64,000 nucleotides of DNA from assembly GCA_026315105.1 (NCBI GenBank), contig CM048744.1, positions 905,615,094 through 905,679,093 of the forward strand, in the 5' to 3' direction. The notes under the pieces were generated by a model that was not told the origin of the DNA, searched no databases, and saw nothing but the letters and a program-made list of their open reading frames with translations. Positions 11,955 to 21,544 of the stretch are shown piece after piece. This DNA comes from Locusta migratoria. Lineage: Eukaryota > Arthropoda > Insecta > Orthoptera > Acrididae. The number at the start of each line of letters is the position of its first letter. Position 1 is the stretch's first letter. The translations under genes were made by a program, and so were the position numbers.

Positions 11955-13849
11955 GTGTTGTTGTTATGGTCTTCAGTCCAAAGACTGGTTTGATGCAGCT
12001 CTTCCCCTGCTTTATCCTGACAATGCTTCTTCATTTCCTCATAAGTTTGGTAATCAACATCCATTTGAATCTGTTTACTTTATTCGTCTCTAGGTCTCCC
12101 TCTCTGATTTTTACCTCACACACATCCCTCCTATGTCACGATTCCTTTATGGCTAAGAATGTGTGCTACCAATCAATCCCTTCTTTTGGTAAGGTATGTG
12201 AAAAATACCTTTTCTCCCCAGTTCTGTTCAGTACTTCCTCGTTAGGTATTTCACCTATCCACCTAATCTTGAGCATTCGTCTGTAGCACCACATTTCGAA
12301 AGGCTCTATCCTCTTCCTGTCTAAACTATTTATCTCTCTTGTTTCACTCCTGGACAAGGCAACACTCCACACACATGCCTTCAAAAAGGCAAATATTTTG
12401 TGTAAGTAAATACCTCTTTCACAAAAACCCTGCTTCCCAGTCCCATTCTGCATTTTATATCCTCTGCACTGCGACCATCGTATGTTACTGCCCAAGTAAC
12501 AGAACTTATCTACCACCTTTATCGTTTCATTACCTAGTATAATTCCTTCAATGTCGCCCAATTTTCTTAAATTGCATTACATTACCCTTGTTTTGCTCTT
12601 GTTAATGATCATCTTGTACGCTTCCTTTAACACACTGTCCATTCCATTCAGTTTCTCTTCTAGGTCCTTTGCTGCCTCTGACAAAATTACAATGTCATCA
12701 GCAATACGCAATGTTTTAATTTCTTCACCTTGAAATTTAATCAAGTCTCCAAATTTTTCCTTGCTTTCCTTCACAGCTTGCGTGATGTACATATTGAATA
12801 ACACTGGAGAAAGGCTACAACCCTGTCCTACTCCTTTCCAAATCAATGTTTCCCTTTCATGCCCTTTGACTCTAAAAACTGCTGTCTGGCTTTTTTAGAA
12901 GTCCTACTTTCGCTGTATTTTACCCCTGCTGACTTCTGAATTTGAAAGAGTGGATTCCAATCAATTTTGTCAAATGCTTTCTTTGTATTTACAAAAGAGA
13001 GAAATGTATGTTTGCCTTTCCGCAATCTATCTTCTAAGATATGACGTAAAGTGAGTAGTGCCTACCGTGTTCCTACGTTTCTCCTGAATCCAAAATGATC
13101 TTCCCAGATTCAGCTTCTACCAGCTTTCCCATACTTCTCTATATACTTCTAATGAAACGTTCACAATAAACTGATGGCTCTGTAATTTTCACAACTGTCT
13201 GTGCTTGATTTCTTTGAAGGGATTAATACATTTTCTTAAGGTAATAAGAGTATTTCACCTGTCTTACACAATAAGTGAAATAGTTTTGTCCTGGCTGGTT
13301 CTCCCAGAGACTTCGGTAGCTCTGAGAGAATGTCATCTATTCCAGGGGCCTTGTTTTGGCTTATGTCTTTCAGTGCTCTGTCAAATTCATTTCTCAGTAA
13401 AGTCTGTGCTATTTCATCTTCATCTACTTCCTCTTCTCTTCCTACAATATTGTCTCTAATTTCATTCTTTGTAGAGCCCCTCTATGCACTCCTTCCATCT
13501 ATCAGAGTTCCCTTCTTTGCTGAGAACTTGTTTTTCATCTGAATTCTTGATGTTCATAGAGCTGCTTTTCTTTACTCTGTCTCTTCTATTTTCTTACAGG
13601 TGGAATCTATTTTCCCCCATTTATACATTCTTCTGCATTTGCCTTCTAGCCACTCCTGCTTAGCCATTTTGTACTTTCTGTCAATCTCATTTCTTAATCG
13701 TCTGTATTCCATTTTGCCTCTTCATTTACTGCATTCTCATACTTTCTCCTTTCATAAACTGAATTTAATATTTCCTGTGATATCCAAGGATATTTTGTAG
13801 GTCTTGACTTTCCACCTACTTGGTCCTGTGCTGTCTTCACTAATTCATC
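11955..13849 (-). mobile_element. RTE-like non-LTR retrotransposon, inactive
   Basis: Minus-strand element. From 13849 downward it encodes the linker (KSRPTKYPWISQEILN), the reverse transcriptase with FVNTKKAFDKIDWN (about 12985) and GQGCSLSPVLFNMYI (about 12820), the catalytic region as RIADDIVIL (about 12700, Arg replacing Phe before ADD), NKSKTRVM, then FCYLGSNI, FEMWCYRRMLKI (about 12290) and the 3' end with the GTGTTGTTGTTATGGTCTTC complement at 11955. Frame breaks occur every 150-400 bp. A second LINE has inserted at 13850, and the coding sequence resumes at 15748. Confidence 0.85.
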
Positions 13850-15747
13850 CAAAGCTGCTGAGAAATCAAAGGCTGTTGCACTCTCGATTCAAAAAAGAAC
13901 ACGCAAATGATGACAGGCAAAAGTTAGTAGAGATTCGTGCGTCTATAAAAAGATCGATGCGTGAAGCATACAATAATTATCACAGCCATACCTTAGCAAA
14001 AGATCTTTCCGAGAACCCGAAAAAATTCTGGTCCTACGTAAAATCGATAAGCGGGTCAAAGCCCACTGTCCAGTCACTAGTTGATCATTCCGGGGCAGTA
14101 ATAGAAGAAAGCAAACGGAAAGCTGAAGTTCTAAATTTAACCTTTAAGAAATCTTTCACGCAGGAGGACCGCACAAATATACCATCATTTGATCAACGTA
14201 CTAATTCCAAAATGGGGGACATAGCAATAGGTATTTCCGGTGTAGAGAAGCAGCTGAGAGAGCTAAATACGAAAAAGTCTGCTGGTCCGGATGGAATACC
14301 AGTTCGGTTTTACAAAGACTATTCTGCGGCATTGGCCCCCTACTTAGCTTGTATTTACAGCGAATCTCTAATTCAGCGCAAAGTTCCTAGTGATTGGAAA
14401 AAAGCGCAGGTGACTCCCGTGTATAAGAAAGGAAAGAGAACTGACCCATACAATTACAGGCCAATATCGTTGACATCGGTTTCATGTAGAATTTTGGAGC
14501 ATATTCTCAGTTCGAATATAGTAAATTTCCTTGAAACGGAAAAGCTTCTTTCCATGAATCAGCACGGGTTTAGGAAACATCGTTCATGTGAAACTCAGCT
14601 TGCCCTTTTCTCACATGACATCTTGCGAGCCATAGACGAAGGGCAACAGGCGGATTGTGTTTTTCTCGACTTCAAAAAGGCGTTCGACACGGTGCCACAC
14701 TGCAGACTGCTAACGAAGATACGAGCTTATGGAATAGGTTCACAGATTTGTGACTGGCTGGAAGACTTCCTAAGTAATAGAACGCAGTACGTTGTTCTCG
14801 ACGGCGAGTGTTCATCAGAGACGAGTGTATCGTCAGGCGTGCCCCAGGGGAGTGTGATAGGACCGCTATTATTTTCTATCTACATAAATGATCTGATGGA
14901 CAGAGTAAGTTGTAATTTGCGGCTGTTTGCTGATGATGCTGTGGTGTATGGGAGGGTGTCGTCTGTAACTGACTGTAATAGCATACAGGTTGACTTAGAC
15001 AAAATGTCTAGTTGGTGCGAAGAATGGCAGCTAGCTCTCAATGTAGAAAAATGTAAGGTGATGCGCATGAGTAGAAAATACAATCCTATAATGTTCGAAT
15101 ACAGCATCAGTAGTGAGCTTCTTGATGCGGTCGCATCGTTCAAATATCTAGGCGTAACATTGCAGAGCGATATGAAATGGAACGAGCATGTAAGGACAGT
15201 TGTGAGTAAGGCAGACAGCCGACTTCGGTTTATTGGGAGAATTTTGGGAAGATGTACTTCACCTGTAAAGGAGACCGCGTATAAAACGCTTGTACAACCA
15301 CGTCTTGAGTATTGCTCAAGTATTTGGGACCCGCAGCAGATCGGTTTGAAGGAAGACATAGAGGCGGTTCAGAGGCGAACAGCTATATTTGTTACCGGTA
15401 GGTTCGACCAATGCGCGAGTGTCACGGAAATGCTCCGGCAACTCAATTGGGGATCGCTGGAAGAAAGACGACGTTCTTTTCGTGAATTTCTGTTAAGTAA
15501 ATTTAGAGGGCCGGAATTTGAAGCTGAGTGTAGTACGATCTTGCTGCCGCCTACTTACATTTCGCGTAAAGATCACAAAGACAAAATAAGAGAAATTAGG
15601 GCTCGTACAGAGGCATATAGGCATTCTTTTTTTCCTCGTTCAATTTGGGAATGGAATAGGAAAGGAAATGCCTAGTAGTGGTACAGTGTACCCTCCGCCA
15701 CGCACCTTACGGTGAATTGCGGAGTATGTATGTAGATGTAGATGTAG
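13850..15747 (+). mobile_element. CR1/L2-like LINE, 5'-truncated, recent insertion
   Basis: A 1898-bp plus-strand insertion with exact borders. The 8-bp sequence AATTCATC is present at 13842-13849 and again at 15748-15755, and the interrupted RTE-like coding sequence reads on across the two copies. The 3' end is a TGTAGA microsatellite (about 15726-15747) in place of poly(A). The endonuclease and ORF1 are missing, as expected for abortive target-primed reverse transcription. Confidence 0.93.
13852..15675 (+). CDS. LINE reverse transcriptase, open over about 608 codons
   Basis: The longest open frame in the window. The apparent Met at 13804 belongs to the interrupted host element, so element-encoded residues begin at about 13852 and no native start is present. 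Domains in order: connector (KKFWSYVKSIS), reverse transcriptase with SAGPDGIPVRFYK (about 14280), YRPISLTS (about 14456), VFLDFKKAFDTVPH (about 14660), SSGVPQGSVIGPLLFSIYIN (about 14830) and catalytic FADD (14926-14937), then thumb and a C-terminal segment ending RSIWEWN before the stop at 15675. The enzyme would copy element RNA at a nicked chromosomal target. No frameshift or stop interrupts it, unlike nearly all other elements here. The CR1/L2 placement is by eye; jockey-type is the alternative. Confidence 0.9.
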   Translation, partial: KLLRNQRLLHSRFKKEHANDDRQKLVEIRASIKRSMREAYNNYHSHTLAKDLSENPKKFWSYVKSISGSKPTVQSLVDHSGAVIEESKRKAEVLNLTFKKSFTQEDRTNIPSFDQRTNSKMGDIAIGISGVEKQLRELNTKKSAGPDGIPVRFYKDYSAALAPYLACIYSESLIQRKVPSDWKKAQVTPVYKKGKRTDPYNYRPISLTSVSCRILEHILSSNIVNFLETEKLLSMNQHGFRKHRSCETQLALFSHDILRAIDEGQQADCVFLDFKKAFDTVPHCRLLTKIRAYGIGSQICDWLEDFLSNRTQYVVLDGECSSETSVSSGVPQGSVIGPLLFSIYINDLMDRVSCNLRLFADDAVVYGRVSSVTDCNSIQVDLDKMSSWCEEWQLALNVEKCKVMRMSRKYNPIMFEYSISSELLDAVASFKYLGVTLQSDMKWNEHVRTVVSKADSRLRFIGRILGRCTSPVKETAYKTLVQPRLEYCSSIWDPQQIGLKEDIEAVQRRTAIFVTGRFDQCASVTEMLRQLNWGSLEERRRSFREFLLSKFRGPEFEAECSTILLPPTYISRKDHKDKIREIRARTEAYRHSFFPRSIWEWNRKGNA

Positions 15748-15900
15748 AATTCATCTCTCAAAACTACACATTCCTCTTCTACTGCTTTATTTTCCCCAGT
15801 TTCTATGTGGTGTATACCATTTTATTACTTTCTTTATTTTTATCTCTTAGTTATTTATTGTAAATTTCATCAACGTTAGAGCTCTTGGTCATCAAATTTT
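15748..15900 (-). mobile_element. RTE-like element, continuation beyond the LINE insertion
   Basis: Begins with the second AATTCATC copy. On the minus strand its reading frame (the stretch equivalent to EEEMCSFERDE) joins the DELVKTAQDQVGGK segment ending at 13842. The left limit at about 15900 is uncertain. Confidence 0.7.
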
Positions 15901-16071
15901 GTTATTTACTTTTGCATTTCCAAACCCACCGATAATTGTATGTCTGGGTGTGTGTACCAGTGTTTTGTGGTCACTCCTCGTTTTTGGCTTTTGAAATGTG
16001 CACTGGGTTCCCAATTAGCCATAGGAACGTGCATTTCATTTTGCTGACTAAAAATTATTTTTCAGCAGTCA

Positions 16072-16140
16072 GACACAGACCCTGATGAAGGTTGCCTGCA
16101 ACAGTGGCCGAAACGTCGGTACCGTGTGGTGTCATATCCG
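16072..16140 (+). ncRNA. Hammerhead-ribozyme-like motif (degenerate)
   Basis: CTGATGA at 16082-16088, a GC-rich region able to pair (16090-16109), then GAAA at 16110-16113 and the self-complementary ACGT before C16117. This order matches the type I hammerhead core with a minimal stem III. Stem I is supported: ACC before the core pairs with GGT after C16117, and further out ACAC (16072-16076 region) can pair with GTGT (16124-16127). An extra A precedes stem II and stem II is imperfect, so activity is doubtful. Confidence 0.45.
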
Positions 16141-16149
16141 GAAGAATTT

Positions 16150-17730
16150 TATTGATAGTGACAACTGCCGTGGGAGCCTACGATTGCAAATTATGTTTTG
16201 TTCCCATTGCTTTATTTGTCCAGTAAACTGTCTGAACCATTTGTTTTAACGGTGTTGAATTTTTCAGTTTTGTAAATCATAAAGTTAACTTTAAAAATAA
16301 CAGCTTTCTTGTCCAACAAACAAGTTTCAAGTGAGTGGCTCCTTAGATATTATGTGGACTAGTAGTTTTGTACCTATATTACTTACACATGGAAATTACG
16401 TTACTGAAGTAAAATTATGTGAGATTACTCAGAAATTCTTACATATTCACGTCCACAGTGCATTATTTTCTCGTTTTTATGCTGTTTCTCTGAAGCTAAA
16501 TTCTTTGTGTAATATTTATGAATACAGCTAGACATATGGGTTTACAATAGAGGTATCTCCACTTGAAGTTTTCTTTGTTGTAATGAATTTCATTTGTTTT
16601 GTATGCATGTGTCAATTGTCTGGCACAACTGTGTCTGGTTCTACATGATTATTACTGATGAATCTAGATATCTCATGACAATGGCACTGCATTACACTGC
16701 AGTTGTAATTTGACATTCACATTACTTTTTTACCAGAAAAATTCCTCATGCTTGAAACAATTGTACGTCTGATTACTTTAGAAATAAGTAAACTTGCCAA
16801 TTATTTGATGTTATGTATATAAGCTAATGTGAGTTTAAAAACTGTTTGAAATTTTGCGTCAAGTGTGTTGGAAAATGTGGTAATTACACCCCTTATGAAA
16901 CACTCAATTAATTTAGTCTGGGTAATTAGCAATTCACTTTAAGTGCAAGAAGTTTTTCATGTTTACAAATGTTTCTTGTGTCATTTGTTCTTTACTCTGA
17001 GCCAGAGAATACAGATGTTTGGAGGTCAAACCGGTAATAAGTGTGAAATTTGACTGCAAAGAGTGGTGCAAATAGAATTAATAGTAAAGACAATAAACTA
17101 AACGTTATGCCTGATGTTCTAAGTTTTACTACATACCATTGTAAGCAGAAGGTAGTACCACATATAACTAAGTGTCTGTGACATTATTTCTTCTCAACTG
17201 CATGTTCTGCAATGACATAATTCTGCAGGCATTTTCAGTGAAATGCCTGGGTACTATCTGCACACTACATTGTAAATTAAAAAAAAAAAAGCAGTTCATA
17301 CGTAATAAATTAAAACTATATAAGTGATGACGTAGTTTTACTGCAGAAACGGTATTAAAAGTATTCAAAGTATTAAAACAGCACTGTAGAGATTTCAAAT
17401 ATTTTTAAAGTCTTCCACTCAACTGTACCCACCCACAAACGTTTATTAATATACTTTTTTAAAATAACACCATAACTGTTGATAACAAAGACTTTTGCAA
17501 ATTTTAGGTATTTTTTATATAAATTATACAAACCACAAGCACTTCTATCACGTATCCTCTAAGGTGCTGAGTGGCATCTACCAGCTAAGATGACTTTCGC
17601 ACACTCTATGGACTGCCTATTTTAGAGTAATGTATCACTACATGGCATAAGGCCTGATATTATCAGGAGGAATCTATTGAAATGAAGCTTTCTGGCTACA
17701 TAAAAAGCAGTTAGATGGGTGGCCAAGATG
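16150..17730. other. Intron sequence, no recognisable gene
   Basis: Intron 1 sequence, AT-rich. I see no coding motif and no named repeat in it. Confidence 0.5.
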
Positions 17731-17739
17731 GATTCAGGA

Positions 17740-18060
17740 AGATTATTTACTGAACATAAACTTCTTATATTATATGCACTCTACACTGATCAGATTATTA
17801 CACTGGTGAAAGAGGATCTTAAATATACAAATGTAAATGACCAAATACATGAAAACAATACAAGACAAAAGCACGATAGTTACAGTATATAAAGAAAAAT
17901 TTTCATAGCTGAAAATAGCCCCTTTCTGAAGGGATATATCTTTCAGAGAAAATTACCTACATTCCTGAAAGAAGTTGAAGGTTCTGAATTTAAAAGTAAA
18001 CTGAAAAACTGGCTGACATCTAAATGCCCATACATCCTAGATGACGTCTAAAGAATCTGC
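17740..18060 (+). mobile_element. LINE C-terminal fragment
   Basis: Plus-strand reading gives the end of a jockey-type ORF2: a segment around LFTEHKLLILYALY, then HENNTRQKHD (the NTR motif that follows the thumb), then in another frame PTFLKEVEGSEFKSKLKNWL and a stop near 18051. Only the last 100 codons remain. Confidence 0.65.
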
Positions 18061-18225
18061 CTTTTAATTGTATACTGAAGACAATTGTGTGTATTGTTTT
18101 ATTGCATGATATGAGTTTTAGTTATTTATTTAAACACTTATTATTTTGTATGTGATAACTTGCAAGAAATGCAACTAAATACGGAAATTATAATTTTGTA
18201 CTGCTTTCTTTCTTACATTTTAAAA

Positions 18226-18418
18226 ATCAAATGTTCAAATGTTTGATAAGATTATGGGACTTAATATCAGTCCCTAAATTACAAACTACTTATGAAGTAA
18301 CTTATAACTAAGACAGCACAAACATCCACTCCCGGGGCGGGGGGGGGGGGATGAGGGGATTGGAACCCCTGATAGAGAATGGCCATGCGCGTCAAAGCAT
18401 AGAGCCTCAATGCACCTG
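18226..18418 (-). mobile_element. tRNA-derived SINE, subfamily 2, decayed
   Basis: Body and tail are clear (AAATGTTCAAATGTTTG at 18229, CAGTCCCTAAATTACAAACT). The head contains an unusual G run at 18337-18350 and a damaged box B. No clear target duplication. Confidence 0.75.
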
Positions 18419-18534
18419 CATGTATTGTCTTATGGCATGGTGTGACCTATTAAGTTTTTTACCTAACACACTTGATGCAATTGCTTTTTCACAGCTAGCA
18501 TGCTATAAATTACTGTAATCAGTATTTCTGCCAA

Positions 18535-18870
18535 TGGTCGTGCCTCAGTGGATACACTGATTCCCATTAGATCACCAAAGTTAAGCACTGTCAGGCTTGG
18601 GTAGCACTTTGATGAGTAACTGCCTGGGTCTGTTGAGTTCTGTTTATGCATGGGGTGCACTCAGCCCTTGTAAGGCCCAGTGAGGAGCTACTTGATTGAG
18701 AAGTAGCGCCTCTGGTCACGAAACGTGACTTAACAGCCAGGAGTGCAGGGTGCTGAACAGGTCCCCCTCCATACCGCATCTGATGACGCCCTTGGGCAGA
18801 GGATGACACAGCAGTTGGTCAGTACCCAGTGGGTCTCTCAAGGCCTGATGGACGGAGTTTAGATATTTCA
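18535..18870 (+). mobile_element. 5S-rRNA-headed SINE (SINE3-like)
   Basis: The first 90 bp (18535-18628) follow 5S rRNA from its start to beyond the internal promoter: GGTCGTGCCTCAGTGGATAC, then GATCACCAAAGTTAAGCACT (18570-18589), then GGCTTGGGTAGCACTTTGAT. The rest (to about 18870) is unrelated body and tail, so this is not a 5S gene. It would be transcribed by RNA polymerase III from the 5S-type internal promoter and moved by a LINE. Confidence 0.75.
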
Positions 18871-19190
18871 TTTCTGTAATGTTTTGATACATATATATCT
18901 GAGTGATTCTGTGCTTGTGTTGCAGTATGGTATGGCATGATTTTTAACTATATTGTATCATTTATTTCATGCTTCAGAGTCATGACTGGTTATTATTTTG
19001 AATTTTTAATATTATGCTTGATTCCATGCATGTACTCTATCATTGAATGGCACGAGAGTTTTGAATATATTTTGTTTTTATCATATTCCAATTTCCCCTT
19101 ACTTTATAATTGACTACAGTCACTTCATTTATAACTACAACTCATATCCTGTATGTCTGGTATGGCTGAATTTCAGTCATCTTATATCTA

Positions 19191-19523
19191 ACAATGGAAA
19201 ATACGATAGGAATAGAGGATAGATAACATCTCACCATTAAGAGGCTCACTAAGCTACTGATAGAAACGAAAATAGATAATCACATTGAAACAACTTAAAC
19301 TTTTGGCCATGGCCTTCATCAGAAAATGAAACACAAACATTCACACAATCACTCAGACTATATGTATAGCTGTCTGAGTGATTATGTAAATGTATGTGTG
19401 TCTTTTTCTGACGAAGGCCATGGCCGAAAATTTAAGTTGTGTGAACGTGATTATCTATTTTCATGTCTGTCAGCAGCTTGGCGAGCCTTTTTAATGTAAG
19501 TTGTTATCTATTCTCCATTTTGC
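19191..19523. repeat. Foldback (palindromic) element with 13-bp target duplications
   Basis: Two arms of about 165 and 150 bp (19191-19358 and 19372-19523) are imperfect inverted copies around a 13-bp loop; matching blocks include AAAATAGATAATCAC with its complement, GGCCATGGCC in both arms, and CACTCAGAC against GTCTGAGTG. The 13-bp sequence CATCTTATATCTA flanks it at 19178-19190 and 19524-19536. It encodes no protein. Related partial sequences lie at 37015-37170 and about 19690-19805. Confidence 0.85.
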
Positions 19524-19935
19524 CATCTTATATCTACTTCGTTTTATATCTTGACATTTGATATTATTTAGCCAGATGAGAAACTGCGATTTTAATTTAA
19601 ATAATGACTTATTGTAATACATGTGATTCATATTTACTGCAATAGAGTTACAATGAAAATTAATCTGACACTGGCAGCAACTGTAGATGAGATTCATGTG
19701 TGTGTGAGTTGTGTTTGTATGATTATATGATTGGGCATGTGGGTTCTTTTGCCTTGTTTTGATGAAAGTGTTGGCTGAAGGCATTAATTGTGTGACTGTC
19801 ACACCTTCATTCTATTTAATTTTTAATACTTGTCTGTGGCTCAGCAGGGATTAAAATCTACGCTTTTCATGATATTATTTATATTACAATCCATAGTTAC
19901 CAATGTTTAAAGACTCGATATAACATTTTTTTCAG

Positions 19936-20066
19936 GGCTGCCATTTCTGAGTCTTATTCCTTGGATCATATGTCGTATTTTCCTAGAAGATTATTTGTGT
20001 TGGACTTTGAATGAAATTTGGTATATATATGCAATTTTATCTGTTCCTGTGACTGTCGCCAATACT
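19936..20066 (+). CDS. Class B GPCR, exon B (TM4, ECL2, start of TM5)
   Basis: 131-bp internal exon. The acceptor is T-rich ending TTTTTTTCAG at 19935; the donor is ACT|GTAAGT at 20067. It enters in phase 1, completing the glycine codon begun in exon A, and leaves in phase 0. Residues are LPFLSLIPWIICRIFLED (TM4), YLCWTLNE (ECL2, with the conserved Cys-Trp that bonds to the TM3 cysteine) and IWYIYAILSVPVTVANT (TM5). The WG-LP-PW-CW series is diagnostic of the secretin family and by eye sits closer to glucagon/PTH-type receptors than to insect DH31, DH44 or PDF receptors. Intron A-B is 12.6 kb. Confidence 0.88.
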
Positions 20067-21540
20067 GTAAGTTTAAATTTACATCATTTCTTATCTTCAG
20101 TGCATATATGAATATTTCTTGAAAATGTTTAAACTGCAACAAAGGTCTAAATTAATCACAGTATATGGAGATAATTTAAATAACAACATTTGACATTAAT
20201 CTCTAGACACAAAATGAGGGAATTGTGCTGAATAGTGATCAGTATGGTGTATTATCTGCAGGAAGATATGTGGTGCATACTCAAATATAGTTTTGTCGAA
20301 TGAAGTATAGGGCAATTTGTCTATTTACATTCTAAATGTTCTATCACATCCTACCTAACTACTGTCTTACAAAACTTGAATTTTCTGAAATAATTAACAA
20401 AAGTAGGTTAAAGTAATGTCAGTGCTACTCTCAGCAGTTACAATAATTTAAATTGTTCTGTTAGGTCCCAATCTAAACACATTGTTAAGAAATGAAACAT
20501 TTTTAGAAGAAATATGTTTCCTATACTGCTCATGATAGAATCATCCTGCAAATCAAGGATTTCATTTATTTACATAATAACATCCAGTTTTAATATTTTC
20601 TGATAAGCTACCTCATCTTTGCGACTTCAAAAGTAGTTTGCAGATTATTTGGAAGAGTTACTAGCATGGCCTTATTCATAATTATATACTCTCCTTCGTT
20701 ATTTACTTATACTGCAGTTTACTTCCAAGAGATAGTAGCTCAAGTAATATAGGAATATTTTCAGCTTAGTGCCAACAGAACATTCACTTTTAAAGTTGGA
20801 GTCCTTCAATTTTCATCAAATTGATAAACATTCTCTTGACTAATAGACAAATGTGACAAAGGTTTAGCAATATAGTGAACAATTCAACACGTAATATTTC
20901 AATTAGTTTGATATTTCTTGGGTACTATATCATGTCTCATTCCAGACTAATAAATATCAGTAATAAAACTTACTGATTTAGTAAAGACCGTAATAAATAT
21001 AGTAATCAGAAGTGAAATAAAAATGACTTTCTTATTTAAAGAAAATGATTTAACACAAAATACAATTTTCTTTGTGAGCAAATACAAGTCAATCTGATAA
21101 CCTGATTTGCTTTTGAATTACAATGTTCAGTGGCCCATAATATTATTATTACTGACACATTAAAACTTCAGAATATATAGCATATCTGCCACATACAGTA
21201 GAAACAGCCAAGACACTTTACACATTTTGTTTCCGATTTATTTGTTCATATGAGACCCATTCATGATATTAACCAGATCAAACATTATACTTATCCATGT
21301 TTCCTCTTAGACTTTTAGGCGTCCATCTCCACAGTTGCAGTTATACAGTTTGTATAGCGTAATTGAATGTCTTTTGAAACTGTAAATATTAGTTATACCA
21401 GATATATTTCGCTTCATTTTAAAGAATCTTCAGTGATCAACTTTAACAATGAGTATATTTATTGTCTCACAATTTTGGATGATTTTATTGATCATGATCA
21501 TGAATAATTATCATGATTTGGCTTTATATTATTCTAAATA
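20067..21540. other. Intron sequence, no recognisable gene
   Basis: Start of the 15.9-kb intron 2. AT-rich, no repeat or coding signature recognised. Confidence 0.5.
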
Positions 21541-21544
21541 TAAT

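Noticed and set aside
14880..15359. Minus-strand protein of 159 residues
   Set aside because: Antisense shadow of the intact LINE reverse transcriptase.
18535..18630. 5S rRNA gene
   Set aside because: Similarity stops before the 5S end and the sequence runs into a SINE body; many substitutions.
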